NCBI GenBank assembly: GCA_003134655.1
Contig: PLBY01000070.1
Location: 1-64,000 of the forward strand
DNA length: 64,000 bases
Direction of reading: 5' to 3'
Origin: Acidobacteriaceae bacterium
Lineage (GTDB): Bacteria > Acidobacteriota > Terriglobia > Terriglobales > Acidobacteriaceae
The first letter of the stretch is position 1. Every line of letters begins with the position of its first letter. Positions 17,152 to 26,967 of the stretch are shown in pieces. The position numbers and the translations under genes were made by a program. Below the pieces are notes generated by a model. That model saw nothing but the letters and a program-made list of their open reading frames with translations. It was not told the DNA's origin and did no database searches.

Positions 17152-17615
17152 TGCGCGCCTCCGTTGCCGGCGGCGCGATGCACGGCTTTGCGAATGCGCT
17201 CGTAGGTTCCGCAGCGGCAGAGGTTGCCGTTCATCGCCGCGCTGATCTGTTCGTCGGTTGGCTGCGGAGTCTTGGCGAGCAGCGCCGCGGCCGACATGAT
17301 TTGCCCAGTCTGGCAGTAGCCGCATTGCGGAACTTCTTCGGCGATCCAGGCTTGCTGCAGCACGTGAAGACCGTTGGCGCCGAGGCCTTCGATCGTCAGC
17401 ACACTCTTGCCTGCCACTTGAGAAACGGGAGTCGAGCAGGAGCGGATCGGGTTGCCGTCGACGTGAACCGTGCAGGCGCCGCACAATCCAGCGCCGCATC
17501 CGAACTTGGTTCCGGTGAGCTCTAAGGTGTCGCGGAGAACCCACAGGAGAGGGGTTTCCGGGGAGACGCTGACTTTCTTTTCACTGCCGTTGACGCGGAG
17601 TGTGATGTCGGCCAT
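17148..17615 (-). CDS. [2Fe-2S] subunit of molybdoenzyme pair 1
   Basis: A protein of about 155 residues beginning [15 protein letters not shown]. The plant-type ferredoxin cluster is [18 protein letters not shown] and the second cluster is [13 protein letters not shown] with [11 protein letters not shown]. It has no signal peptide, so it should leave the cell as a folded complex with the Tat-tagged large subunit. It passes electrons from the molybdenum centre to an unknown acceptor; no cytochrome gene is next to it. A longer start at 17660 is possible but adds a non-conserved tail. Confidence 0.9.
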   Translation of the reverse strand: MADITLRVNGSEKKVSVSPETPLLWVLRDTLELTGTKFGCGAGLCGACTVHVDGNPIRSCSTPVSQVAGKSVLTIEGLGANGLHVLQQAWIAEEVPQCGYCQTGQIMSAAALLAKTPQPTDEQISAAMNGNLCRCGTYERIRKAVHRAAGNGGAQ

Positions 17616-17736
17616 GGGTATCCAGTGTGAAGTGTTGTAACTGCACAACATGGTACTCAACCTGAGCGAAAAGGGAAATGGCAGACTGGGCGGGAATCAG
17701 GGCCTGACCGCGGACGAATCTCGAATGGCAAGCTTG

Positions 17737-19329
17737 TTACGGGCTCGCGCTCGACGTTATTTCGCGCGCGATTTGCGTGCCGATTTCTTCAGCAAACCTT
17801 TGGAAGGAGGGAATTTCGTAGAGCCTCAGTCCAATCTCAGTCTGCGGAGCGTTCTCGGCATGAATGGCCACAGCCCCATCGCGCACTGCCGCATGCACTT
17901 TCGCGGCTGTGGTTGTGTCGAAACTCTCGGAGATTAGTACGCTATTATCGGCCCAATGTTCGACGGTCACAGGGCCTTCTTCGGTCATGATCTGGATTGC
18001 GGAGATTGGGCAATCGCCGCCGCAAGTGGGCGCGGGCTGCGCGGTGGCTGTCTGATAACGCGAGGCGACCGCGGTTGCGTAGAAGTGCGCATAGCGCTCT
18101 GCAGCCTGCGGTGTTTTCCATCGTGATACATACACGAGCGCGAGGTCGGCCGTCGTTGCCAATGCGTCGCTCGCCGTCTTGTCTATCTCGTTGTCCTTGC
18201 GATGGAAGGTTACGTAGGCGCCACCTTGCCACGTCGAGGAAAGATCGTCCGCGTTCTTTCGTTCGCCATACTGTTTCAGATACGCGCGGACATCGAGCTG
18301 GCCGATGCCTCCGGAGTCGTAGACCTCATATTGTTCGCCGAGCACCGGCCTCAAATCCGGCACGATCGTGGGCGGCAGCTTTTCGCCGCTGATGTATGCC
18401 TGCGGCTGCAGTATCTCGTGTGTGTTCCGCGGCGGGTGCGCGAAAGCTCCGGCAAACGCCATGCCCTTGCCGCCCTTGTGGAGCAGTTCCCCCTCAAAGA
18501 TCAGGCCTTCGTTGTAGGCAAACGACCCCGTCTCACGCAGGATCATGGGAGCGTCGTGCAACATCTGCGAGTCCGCGACGGCCTTCACCGCGGGCTCTTC
18601 CATCGAATAAATCAGACCCGGCGTATCCACCAGATTGCGTCCCATGGGCGCGAGCAGATAGTCGACATAGACCACCATCGCCTGGCCTTCCACCACGGCC
18701 TTGCGGGCAGTCGCGCCATCGTCGTTGCCGGTTTCAGCGCCCTTCGGGACATTTGTTGCGGGCTTCTGCGCAGCTTTCATCCACTTGCGCAAATCGAAGT
18801 TCTGATCCTGCAGGGCGTGCGTGAGTTCGTGAGCCAGGATCGGTTCCTGACGGTCGGGAGGAACCCAGTTCAGCATCGAGACCATCTTCGTCTCGTCGTC
18901 GTAGTAGGCAGCGATCTGCTGGCTGGTGGACTTCACCAGGAACTCTTTGAGGTTGAACTCGCGCGGCAAGAAGCCTAGCTTCTTCATGCTCAGCTCTTCC
19001 TGCGCGAAGCGCTTGGTGAACTCTTCCTTGGCGAGCGCGCCACTCGCATATTTCTCGACGTCGGCCTTGCTGACGAGCCTGCGCTTCACCGCCGCATGTT
19101 CTGGCATTCCGGAGTCTTGTGCGGCGAAGGCGAAGATTTTGTCGACTGAATCGAAGAGCTTCTTGGTGTCGGCATCGGTCATGCGGACTTCGTTCGTGGT
19201 GTCTTTGCGCAACTTGCGGGCAACATCGCCGAGGCTGGGCGAGGAAGAACTGTCCTGCCCAAAAGCAAGAGCAGAAATCAGCGCGACGCTGGGGATCGCG
19301 AACAGTAGAGACCACTTCCGACAGGACAT
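17737..19329 (-). CDS. Exported HExxH metallopeptidase-like protein
   Basis: A 530-residue protein with a signal peptide (LLFAIPSVALISALAFGQ). The zinc motif ILAHELTHALQDQNF lies near residues 165-180. Conserved features around it include STSQQIAAYYDDETKMVSML. A later region has CGGDCP, which may form a disulfide. I recognise only the HExxH signature and the general look of acidobacterial exported metallopeptidases of unknown substrate. It is a single gene on the minus strand after molybdoenzyme pair 1 in coordinate order. Confidence 0.7.
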   Translation of the reverse strand: MSCRKWSLLFAIPSVALISALAFGQDSSSSPSLGDVARKLRKDTTNEVRMTDADTKKLFDSVDKIFAFAAQDSGMPEHAAVKRRLVSKADVEKYASGALAKEEFTKRFAQEELSMKKLGFLPREFNLKEFLVKSTSQQIAAYYDDETKMVSMLNWVPPDRQEPILAHELTHALQDQNFDLRKWMKAAQKPATNVPKGAETGNDDGATARKAVVEGQAMVVYVDYLLAPMGRNLVDTPGLIYSMEEPAVKAVADSQMLHDAPMILRETGSFAYNEGLIFEGELLHKGGKGMAFAGAFAHPPRNTHEILQPQAYISGEKLPPTIVPDLRPVLGEQYEVYDSGGIGQLDVRAYLKQYGERKNADDLSSTWQGGAYVTFHRKDNEIDKTASDALATTADLALVYVSRWKTPQAAERYAHFYATAVASRYQTATAQPAPTCGGDCPISAIQIMTEEGPVTVEHWADNSVLISESFDTTTAAKVHAAVRDGAVAIHAENAPQTEIGLRLYEIPSFQRFAEEIGTQIAREITSSASP

Positions 19330-19461
19330 GATCGGGCATCACTCAAGAACAACAAGGATGAACTCTTCTAAATTGTCCTTGACTGAGATCGAGACTCACA
19401 GCAAAACGTCGTAACGAGGCTTACGAAGGTAACGATTGTACCCGCGCGTCGTGGAGAGACT

Positions 19462-20187
19462 TTACTTGATCTCGGAAAGTTTTTGCGTGGCGAGTTGTCC
19501 GGCTTCGGCTCCCGGATTTTCTTTCTTGATCTGCTCGTAGATGCGCTTGGCTTCGAGCGGCTGGTTGGAACTCTGGTAGAGTTCGGCCAATTGCAACTGG
19601 GCAGCGACCTTGCTGACGGAGGCGGTCGGCTTGCTGATCAATTCCTGATAGAGAGCGGCGGCTTCTTTCACGCGGTTCGTCTGACCGTAGAGCGAGGCAA
19701 GGGCCGACTTGGCGACGGCGGAGACTTCGCGGTTGCCGGCGGAAATCACTTCTTTGAAATTGCGCTCGGCGGCGGCGTTGTCACTCAAGGTGGCCGCGGT
19801 GACTCCCAGAAAATAATGCGCCATGTCGGCGGTGCGAGTGTGCGGATACTGGGCAACAATGGACTGAAACTGTTTCTGCGCAGCCTGGGCACGGTCCTTG
19901 GCAGAAGTGAAGGTGGGGAAGTCGGGTTGTTCCGGGGTGCCGGCGGCACGCAGTGGCGTATCCATAGTGCGAACTGCCTTGGATAGATCGAAGCTGGCTT
20001 TCTCGTCCTGCGCGCTCAGGTAAAACCATCCGCCAATTACGGCGGCGAGAACGATGATGACGGCGACGGCGGAGATGAGGAGGGTGGAGCGGTGTTCGAC
20101 CGTCCAATGAGCGGTTTTCTCGGCGGCGTCGATGGTGACACGGCTGAACGCGTCCTGCTTCAGTTGATGGCGGGTTTCTGCGCGCAC
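19462..20187 (-). CDS. Membrane-anchored TPR protein (YfgM-like)
   Basis: A 241-residue protein. A cytoplasmic N-terminus of about 33 residues is followed by one membrane helix (LLISAVAVIIVLAAVIGGWFY) and a periplasmic TPR array (AHYFLGVTAATLSDNAAAER, then a repeat beginning ALASLYGQTNRVKEAAALYQ). This is the layout of YfgM-type ancillary SecYEG proteins. It is divergent from the regulator gene at 20346. Confidence 0.75.
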   Translation of the reverse strand: MRAETRHQLKQDAFSRVTIDAAEKTAHWTVEHRSTLLISAVAVIIVLAAVIGGWFYLSAQDEKASFDLSKAVRTMDTPLRAAGTPEQPDFPTFTSAKDRAQAAQKQFQSIVAQYPHTRTADMAHYFLGVTAATLSDNAAAERNFKEVISAGNREVSAVAKSALASLYGQTNRVKEAAALYQELISKPTASVSKVAAQLQLAELYQSSNQPLEAKRIYEQIKKENPGAEAGQLATQKLSEIK

Positions 20188-20345
20188 GGACTTCCCTTCT
20201 GGTAATAACGGTGGGCTGGCTGATTAGTTATGACAAACAAAGAGTTTAACAGGGGGAAAAGGGGGCGTCAAAAGTGGGTGGGGTGGGATCACAGACTCGC
20301 CCGAAGGTCCGGGAGTATACTTCGTATCTTCCCCGGGGGTGTGCC

Positions 20346-22487
20346 ATGCCCGTCGGCGAGAAACAGATTCTCCGTTTCGGCCCCTTCCAACTCGACACGC
20401 AATGCGGGCAGCTCCGTAAGAACGGCGTCGGGTTAAAGTTGCAGGGCCAGCCTATCCAAGTCCTCGAAATCCTGCTGCAGAAGCCCGGCCAGCTCGTTAC
20501 GCGCGAGGAGATTCGCCAGCGCCTCTGGACCTCCGACACGTTCGTTGATTTCGACCACAGCCTGAACACGGCGGTCAAGAAACTGCGCCAGACGCTCGGC
20601 GACGAAGCCGATACTCCGCGCTATATCGAGACGTTGCCGAAGCGTGGGTACCGCTTTATCGGCGAGGTCGCTCACGAAGAGCCGAAGGAAGAGACTGTTG
20701 AGCGACCCCCCGTTGCTGTCGTCGCGGCTGAACGCATTGAACTTCCTCAACTGGTGAAGGGAAAGCGGTCCCTGCGGTTCAGATGGATTGCGGCTTCTGC
20801 CGCCGCTGCTTTGCTCGTGGCTGCAGGCTATTGGTCCGCCGCGCCGCCTCCGCAGCCGAGAATCGTTAACTCCCATGTTCTGACAAAAACAGGGAATCCA
20901 AAATTTTGGATGTTCAAGCCCATCCCCGATCGTGGCTCTCTGTACTTCGTTGAGCAGAGGCCGACCGGCCGGGTCAATCTGCAGGTTCCTGCTTCAGGTG
21001 GAGAGGAGTCGGAAGGACCTCCGGTTGCCGGCGATTTCAGGGGGATCTCCCGCGACGGGTCTGAGTGGCTATCGGCGGAACTGGACCCCAATCGGCGGCG
21101 GTGGGACGCTTGGGCACAGACGGTGCCGGTCGGCGTTCGCCGGATGATCGTTAAGGACGTGGACTGGGTAATCTGGAGCGCCGACGGCCGTGGCATTTTC
21201 TTTCTCCGCAATGAGCATACAGAACTCTACCGTGCGAATGCGGACGGAACGGCTGTGGAACGGCTGGCCACCGTCCCTTCTGCCCTTGGCCTTCATCTAT
21301 CGCCCGATGGAACCCGCGTTCGTTTTACGGACGGGGAGTCGCCCTCATACACGCTGTGGGAGGTCGGCACGGATGGGCGCAATCTCCACCGCCTTCTCGG
21401 TGGGCGCAAAGATGTGTGGGGAGGAAGTTGGAGTCCCGACGGGAGATACTACTTCTTTACGGGTTGGGATGGTGATCGGATGAGTCTGTGGTCCGCCTCG
21501 GAAGCGGAGCATTGGTGGAGAAAGAACCCTGCGGTTCCTCGACAACTGACCTTCGGCCCCTTGTCGATTGGAACTCCGGCGATCAGCAATGACGGCAAAC
21601 AACTTTACGCAGTAGGCACGGAACGACACGGTAAACTTTCCGTTTACGACCGCAGATCGGGTAAGTTCGTCCCTTATCTCGGAGGAATTTCCGCCTGCTA
21701 TGTGGACTTTTCGCGCGATGGACAGTGGATCGCGTATGTTTCCTATCCCGAAGGTACGCTCTGGCGGAGCAGGATCGACGGTAGCGAGAAGAGGCAACTC
21801 ACGGTGCCGCCCCTGGCGGTGATCAACCCGCGCTGGTCTCCCGACGGAAAGCTGATCGCGTTCGCCGATTTATCCAACGGCGACCGTATCCAAATGAACG
21901 ACCTCGGCCCGAATCGAATCTACGTGGTCAGTGCCGATGGGGGCGGACCCGCGCTGTTGCTCGCCGGACGGTTCGAGGACCCTACCTGGTCTCCCGATGG
22001 GAATTCGATCGCCTATAGCGTGCGCTCATCTTTCTTCCCGGTGACTGGAGTCGAGTTGAGAATCCTCGACCTTAAGACTCAGAAATCAAGCTCGGTGCCC
22101 GAATCGGCACGAATGTGGAGCGCCCGCTGGTCACCCGATGGCAAATACCTGGTTGCCCTTGTGGATTGGCCAAGCAAGAGATTGATGCTCTTCACCTTTG
22201 CCACCAGCACCTGGGAGGAACTGGCTTCCGGCGAAAATTTCGGCTGGCCTTGCTGGTCGCGCGACAGCAAGTTCGTTTATGCGCAGGACGGTGACTCGCT
22301 TCTTCGCGTCGCCATTGCGGACCATAAGAATGAGCAGATCGCATCTTTGCAGGGCCTTCGTTCCACAGCATACTTTGCCGACCGGTGGGACAACAGTTGG
22401 TTTGGTCTGGCCCCAGATGGCCGGCCGATTACGACGCGCGACACCGGCATCCAGGAAATCTACGCCTTCGACCTGGAATACAAGTAG
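20346..22487 (+). CDS. Membrane-spanning winged-helix regulator with a PD40 propeller
   Basis: A protein of about 713 residues. Residues 1-105 form an OmpR/ToxR-type winged helix (ILRFGPFQLDTQCGQLRKNG, then LVTREEIRQRLW and YIETLPKRGYRFIGEV). One membrane segment follows near residue 165 (WIAASAAAALLVAAGYW). The remaining 500 residues are TolB/WD40-like repeats with recurring SPDG (HLSPDGT, SWSPDGRYYF, RWSPDGKLIAFAD, TWSPDGNSIAY). The propeller should sense something outside the membrane and the wing bind DNA inside. A longer start at 20274 exists; 20346 has GGGGG upstream and the conserved N-terminus. TATACT at 20316-20321 may be the -10. Confidence 0.88.
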   Translation: MPVGEKQILRFGPFQLDTQCGQLRKNGVGLKLQGQPIQVLEILLQKPGQLVTREEIRQRLWTSDTFVDFDHSLNTAVKKLRQTLGDEADTPRYIETLPKRGYRFIGEVAHEEPKEETVERPPVAVVAAERIELPQLVKGKRSLRFRWIAASAAAALLVAAGYWSAAPPPQPRIVNSHVLTKTGNPKFWMFKPIPDRGSLYFVEQRPTGRVNLQVPASGGEESEGPPVAGDFRGISRDGSEWLSAELDPNRRRWDAWAQTVPVGVRRMIVKDVDWVIWSADGRGIFFLRNEHTELYRANADGTAVERLATVPSALGLHLSPDGTRVRFTDGESPSYTLWEVGTDGRNLHRLLGGRKDVWGGSWSPDGRYYFFTGWDGDRMSLWSASEAEHWWRKNPAVPRQLTFGPLSIGTPAISNDGKQLYAVGTERHGKLSVYDRRSGKFVPYLGGISACYVDFSRDGQWIAYVSYPEGTLWRSRIDGSEKRQLTVPPLAVINPRWSPDGKLIAFADLSNGDRIQMNDLGPNRIYVVSADGGGPALLLAGRFEDPTWSPDGNSIAYSVRSSFFPVTGVELRILDLKTQKSSSVPESARMWSARWSPDGKYLVALVDWPSKRLMLFTFATSTWEELASGENFGWPCWSRDSKFVYAQDGDSLLRVAIADHKNEQIASLQGLRSTAYFADRWDNSWFGLAPDGRPITTRDTGIQEIYAFDLEYK

Positions 22488-22512
22488 TTCCACGCAGCAC
22501 GCCAAGAAAAAA

Positions 22513-22536
22513 AGCCCGGATCGCTCCGGGCTTCGT
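22513..22536. terminator. Bidirectional terminator between convergent genes
   Basis: AGCCCGGA (22513-22520), loop TCGC, TCCGGGCT (22525-22532), with an A tract before it and TTCGTTCT after. It serves the plus-strand regulator gene and the minus-strand gene at 22558. Confidence 0.75.
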
Positions 22537-22557
22537 TCTAATTTGACCGGGCTGTGC

Positions 22558-22983
22558 CTACCTATTCGGCATCCGCGTTGCAAGCACGATGGTCTGCTCC
22601 TGCTTCGTTGTCCGCGCATACTCCAGTTCCGCCGACGAGGCGAACAGTTCGTGTCCCATGTTCACTTCACCAATCCACGCTTCCGCCAGGAAGTGGCGAT
22701 TCCAGTAACTGTGGAAGATCAGTCTTGGACTGAGGTTCCGGTTGGGGCCACCGCCGGTGTAATTGGTGGATACGATGGCAACACCGGGTCCATCAGTTCG
22801 GGCCACCTGCAGCAGTGAGGTTCCGTTGATGGTGACGCGGTAATCACCGGCTGCCAGGGTCTGCTTCCCGACGGTGAAGTCGAAGGGGACGGTCACCCGG
22901 ATGGCCCCCGTCTGGGCAAAGGCTGAAGTGAGCAGGACGAACGCTGCGAATGCAATCGAGATCATAAGTCTTGAGCTTTTCAT
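22558..22983 (-). CDS. Small exported protein of unknown function
   Basis: A 141-residue protein with a signal peptide (LMISIAFAAFVLLTSAFA). The mature part is a beta-rich domain beginning VTVPFDFTVGKQTLAAGDYR, a pattern I associate with a widespread uncharacterised acidobacterial family. There is no catalytic motif and no membrane segment after the signal. It ends at a bidirectional terminator shared with the regulator gene. Confidence 0.7.
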   Translation of the reverse strand: MKSSRLMISIAFAAFVLLTSAFAQTGAIRVTVPFDFTVGKQTLAAGDYRVTINGTSLLQVARTDGPGVAIVSTNYTGGGPNRNLSPRLIFHSYWNRHFLAEAWIGEVNMGHELFASSAELEYARTTKQEQTIVLATRMPNR

Positions 22984-23170
22984 GACTGCCTCCAGGAGTT
23001 GTGCTCCATGAAATTTGTTATCCCGACTCTGGCTCCGTCAGCCGGAAACCACAATGCACGCACGATGATTCCGAAATGTATTGTGAGTAAGGACAAATGA
23101 TCGCGGGGTGACTGGCTTATCGCCGCCAAATGTGCAAGTTGCAGACTCAAGACACACGAATCAGTTGTTG

Positions 23171-24310
23171 TTACGCCTCTGCCGGGGAGGAGGACGGGAG
23201 CGCTTTCGCGGGCGAGGAGGTTTCAGGGATCGGCAAGTGCACTGTGACCACGCTGCCTGTGCCGTTGGAGTTGATTTCCAGCGTGCCGCCGAGCTGTCGG
23301 AGGCGTTCGCGCATTCCTCGGATTCCGACTCCGGGCGCGCCCGTGGAGGCCAGTTGCTGTATCTTTTCGGGCGGGATGCCTTTGCCCTTGTCTGCGATCT
23401 CGACCAGCACCTCGTGGTCGCGGTAGCGAAGGCGAATCCTGGCGAGGGGACTTTCCGAATGCCGGTGGATGTTGGTGCGGCATTCCTGCACCACGCGAAA
23501 GATAGCAGTTTCGGATTCGCGGGGCAGGCGGCCGAAGTTTTCGGGGAGATCGAGTTCGACCTTGATCTTGCTGCGGAGAGCGAATCCCTCGACATACCAC
23601 CGAATGGCGGACGCCAAGCCGGCTTCATCGAGCAGAGGGGGATGCAGCAGGTGGGAGATGGTGCGGACTTCTGTGCTCATGTCCCTGACAAGATTTTCGC
23701 TGTCGGTGAGGGCGTGCGTGGTCTTGGTGAGGCGTTCGACGTCGAGGCGCACGGCGGAGAGGTTCATGGCCAGAGCCGCCAAAGTCTGTCCGACACTGTC
23801 GTGGAGTTCGCGGGCGATGCGGCGCCGCTCGTCATCCTGTAACTGGAGCAGGCGGGCCGAGAGTTCGCGCAGGTTGCCGTTGGCCGTGTCGAGGTCGGCG
23901 GTCCGTTCCTGGACGCGCTTCTCGAGTGCCCCTTGCTCATTCCGCAAGCGCTCATTTTGACGGCGACGCGCTTCTCCCATGGCAACGATGGCTGCAGAGG
24001 AAAAGAGAAACACTAGGGCCCGGACGAACTCAGCCAGGGTGAAAACACGAAACGGTTGGATGGGAGGAATAAATCCGTACGTACTCCCGACGAGAGCGAG
24101 CAATGTAGCAACAATCGACGGTCCGATGCCGCAGTACCAGGCCGAGAATGCGACGGCTGGCAACAGCAGGGCATAGCCCACACGGTCGCCTACCAGCGGA
24201 TGCAGCGCGCTATTCACCAGAAAGGCCACCGCTACAGCAGCCACCGCGAGGGCGTACCGTCGGAGGCTGTTGCTCGACATTCGCGTAAGAAACGAAGGAT
24301 TGGTCCCCAT
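23171..24310 (-). CDS. NarL-type (HisKA_3) sensor histidine kinase with DUF4118-like membrane sensor
   Basis: A 379-residue kinase. Four closely packed N-terminal membrane segments (from YALAVAAVAVAFLVNSALHP to LVFLFSSAAIVAMGEA) resemble DUF4118, followed by a coiled coil. The HisKA_3 motif is RRIARELHDSVGQTLAAL with the phosphoacceptor at H170. The ATPase domain has VQECRTNIHRHS (N box), IADKGKGIPPEK (G1) and GVGIRGMRERLRQLGG (G2). GAGG lies 8 bases before the ATG at 24310, which favours this start over the longer ORF to 24508. It is divergent from the response regulator at 24676, its likely partner. Confidence 0.87.
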   Translation of the reverse strand: MGTNPSFLTRMSSNSLRRYALAVAAVAVAFLVNSALHPLVGDRVGYALLLPAVAFSAWYCGIGPSIVATLLALVGSTYGFIPPIQPFRVFTLAEFVRALVFLFSSAAIVAMGEARRRQNERLRNEQGALEKRVQERTADLDTANGNLRELSARLLQLQDDERRRIARELHDSVGQTLAALAMNLSAVRLDVERLTKTTHALTDSENLVRDMSTEVRTISHLLHPPLLDEAGLASAIRWYVEGFALRSKIKVELDLPENFGRLPRESETAIFRVVQECRTNIHRHSESPLARIRLRYRDHEVLVEIADKGKGIPPEKIQQLASTGAPGVGIRGMRERLRQLGGTLEINSNGTGSVVTVHLPIPETSSPAKALPSSSPAEA

Positions 24311-24675
24311 CAACTCAGCCTCAACTTTGGCGCCCCACAGGGCAAGATGGCGAAGGGGCAGACGCGAGAAAAACGCAGTGCCAGTGAATCGATCATAACA
24401 AAATAGGCCGCATCGGGAGAACCCCGTAGGCGATTTTTTCTGGCAAATTCTGACTCTCAGGGGAGCGTCGTAACTTTCACGGTGAGAGTGCTTTGCAGCA
24501 CACCTCAATAACGCCGGTGCCCAATCAGATAATGTTCGCTACCGTACGCTGTTCGCTGTATTGGTTCGTCATGGCTTGAAGACTAACGTGGGGGCAGTTG
24601 CCTTTCCTTGTCGCCGTCGGTCGTCTCGTTACGATCGGCCCGTTCAGCAACCTGCCAAGGTATCTAGGAGGTTGC
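24311..24675. other. Intergenic region between the kinase and response regulator genes
   Basis: No coding sequence is convincing in these 365 bases. A hairpin CGGG-AGAA-CCCG (24414-24426), flanked by GCC and GGC and followed by six T at 24434-24439, could act as a weak plus-strand terminator or attenuator ahead of the response regulator. The promoters of both divergent genes should lie here, but I see no clear -35/-10 pair. Confidence 0.35.
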
Positions 24676-25050
24676 ATGCCACACCGGATCCTGATCGTCG
24701 ACGACAGTGCCATCATCCGGCACTCGATCCGTGCCTGTATTGAGCACAATACCGACTGGGAAGTGTGCGGCGAGGCAGAAAATGGGAAGGTCGCGATCGA
24801 GAAAGTCAGGGCACTGCAACCGGATGTGGTGACCTTGGATTGGCAGATGCCCGTGATGAATGGACTTGAAGCGGCAAGGGAAATCAGGCGCATCGCCCCC
24901 GGCGCCACCATGCTGCTGATTACGCTGCACGACAACGTCCTCTTGACGCAGGAAGCGCGCGCCGCCGGGATTAAGGAAGTGCTGTCGAAGACCGAAGGAG
25001 TGTCGGATCATCTGATTGCGTCGTTAAAAAATGTCACGGCGGACAACTAG
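24676..25050 (+). CDS. Receiver-only response regulator
   Basis: A 124-residue protein that is a single receiver domain: acidic pocket ILIVDDSAI, phosphoacceptor D55 in VVTLDWQMPVMNG, switch Thr in MLLITLHD and conserved Lys in EVLSKTEG. It resembles NarL/FixJ receivers, but the protein stops where the linker to a DNA-binding domain would begin. TAGGAGG lies 5 bases upstream of the ATG at 24676. Being divergent from a NarL-type kinase, it probably receives phosphate from it and acts through protein contacts. Confidence 0.9.
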   Translation: MPHRILIVDDSAIIRHSIRACIEHNTDWEVCGEAENGKVAIEKVRALQPDVVTLDWQMPVMNGLEAAREIRRIAPGATMLLITLHDNVLLTQEARAAGIKEVLSKTEGVSDHLIASLKNVTADN

Positions 25051-25168
25051 ACATCGATAACAATTTGTTTCGTTTTGCCCTTGCCGCCCGTCTCTGTCAT
25101 CGGTCATTCACAATTGAGTGGTGTATCTGCTACTCTGCGGATTCCGTTTTCGCGGAGGAGCCAGCTCA

Positions 25169-26953
25169 ATGCCATCAAGCAAGTTAGTGTTTCCAACTTT
25201 TGCAGTTGTGTTGTGTCTCTGTTTTTCGGTGTCCGCGGCTGAGAAGAAGTCCAAGGACACGAAGGCCGACGAAGCCAGCAAGCCGTCCTACGAACTCGCG
25301 CCGCCTGCGACCGAGACGCTGGACTTCGCCATGTACCAGCGGATCCGCGAAGAAGGGCTGTCGCATTCGCATGTGATGGAGTTTGCATCCGGGCTGATGG
25401 ACGGGATTGGGCCGCGGCTGACGGGGTCTCCGAACCTGAAGCGCGCCAACGAGTGGACGCGCGACCAACTTACCGCCATGGGATGCAGCAACGCGCATCT
25501 TGAGGATTGGGGCGAGTTTGGCATGGGCTGGCGGCAGCTCAACGCGTGGGTGCGCATGTCGGCGCCGGATACGGCGGTGTTCATCGCGCAGGCGCTGCCC
25601 TGGTCTCCGTCGAGCCATGGGGCCGTCAACGGACGCGCGGTTTGGGTCGATGCGAAGGACGAGAAGGATCTGGAGAAGTATAAGGGCAAGCTGGCGGGCA
25701 AGATCGTTTTCTTCGGCGAGATGCGGGAGGTGAAGCCGGTTAACAAGCCGCTGTTCGAGCGCCGGGACGACGCCAATCTGAAGACCACGGTCGAGTATCC
25801 GGTGCATGTGGGCCCGCAGGAGGATTTTTTCGTCACGTTCATCAAGCGGTTGGAATTCCGCGAGAAGGCGGGAGCGTTCTTTGCTGCTGAGCACGCGGCC
25901 GGGATCGTGGTGCCGAGCCGCGACGGGCGCAATAATGGCGGATCGGGCGGAACGATTTTCGATGATGGCGGCAGCGGGATGGGCTGGTTCACCTACCAGC
26001 GCGAACATGCCGAGCCGCTTCCGATCGTGGTGATGGCGATCGAGAGCTATGGGCGCGTGTACCGACTGCTGAAGGCGAACGTGCCGGTCTCGGTTGAGAT
26101 GAACGTGGAAACGGAATTCACGGGCGATCACGAGCACGGGTTTGACACGATTGCGGAGATTCCGGGCTCCGATCCGAAGCTGAAGGATGAAGTGGTGATG
26201 GTGGGCGGGCACCTGGATTCGTGGGCTTCTGCGACTGGTGCCACCGACAATGGCGCCGGCACCGTGGTGGCGATGGAAGTGATGCGCATCCTGAATGCGC
26301 TGCATGTGCAGCCGCGGCGCACGATCCGGGTCGGCCTGTGGACCGGGGAGGAGCAGGGAGAGTTTGGATCATACGGCTACGTGAAGCAGCATTTCGGATT
26401 TGTGCCGCTCTCGACCGCGCCCGATCAGGTAAAACTGCCGGATTTTCTGCGGAAGCCGGCTGGTCCGGTGCAGTTGAAACCGGAGCAGCAGAAAATTTCC
26501 GGATACTTCAACGTGGACAACGGCACCGGAAAGATCCGCGGCATTTATCTGCAGCAGAATACGGGGATCTCATCCATCTTCCAGCAGTGGATGGCGCCGT
26601 TGCAGGACCTGGGCGTGAGCACGATTACGATGCGGGATACCGGCGGCACCGATCACGAAGCGTTTGATTCCGTCGGTGTACCGGGATTCCAGTTCATTCA
26701 GGACATGCTGGATTACGGATCGCGCACGCATCACTCCAATATGGATACGTACGAGCGACTGCAGGCGGATGATCTGGCGCAGGCCGCGGTGGTCGAGGCG
26801 ATTTTTGTGTACAACACGGCGATGCGCGATCAGATGTTGCCGCGCAAGCCGCTGCCGCATCCGGAACTCGAGGAGCAGAGGAAGGCTCCGCTGAAGAATC
26901 TAATGCCGGGGGCCGAGGCGGCGGAAGAAGAAGCGAAGAAGCCGGGGATTTAG
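25169..26953 (+). CDS. Exported M28-family aminopeptidase
   Basis: A 594-residue protein with a signal peptide (LVFPTFAVVLCLCFSVSAAE). The M28 metal ligands are visible: GGHLDSW, ATDNGAGTVVAMEV, WTGEEQGEFGSYGY (catalytic Glu pair) and RTHHSNMDTYE. A PA-like domain is inserted at about residues 150-300. It would release N-terminal residues from peptides in the periplasm or outside. GGAGGAG precedes the ATG at 25169 by 8 bases. A second M28 enzyme lies at 30629. Confidence 0.88.
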   Translation: MPSSKLVFPTFAVVLCLCFSVSAAEKKSKDTKADEASKPSYELAPPATETLDFAMYQRIREEGLSHSHVMEFASGLMDGIGPRLTGSPNLKRANEWTRDQLTAMGCSNAHLEDWGEFGMGWRQLNAWVRMSAPDTAVFIAQALPWSPSSHGAVNGRAVWVDAKDEKDLEKYKGKLAGKIVFFGEMREVKPVNKPLFERRDDANLKTTVEYPVHVGPQEDFFVTFIKRLEFREKAGAFFAAEHAAGIVVPSRDGRNNGGSGGTIFDDGGSGMGWFTYQREHAEPLPIVVMAIESYGRVYRLLKANVPVSVEMNVETEFTGDHEHGFDTIAEIPGSDPKLKDEVVMVGGHLDSWASATGATDNGAGTVVAMEVMRILNALHVQPRRTIRVGLWTGEEQGEFGSYGYVKQHFGFVPLSTAPDQVKLPDFLRKPAGPVQLKPEQQKISGYFNVDNGTGKIRGIYLQQNTGISSIFQQWMAPLQDLGVSTITMRDTGGTDHEAFDSVGVPGFQFIQDMLDYGSRTHHSNMDTYERLQADDLAQAAVVEAIFVYNTAMRDQMLPRKPLPHPELEEQRKAPLKNLMPGAEAAEEEAKKPGI

Positions 26954-26967
26954 GCGCGTTTCTGATT

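Noticed and set aside
17152..17544. N-terminal extension of the pair 1 large subunit
   Set aside because: This part of the frame is the shadow of the small-subunit gene. The Tat signal at 17151 marks the real start.
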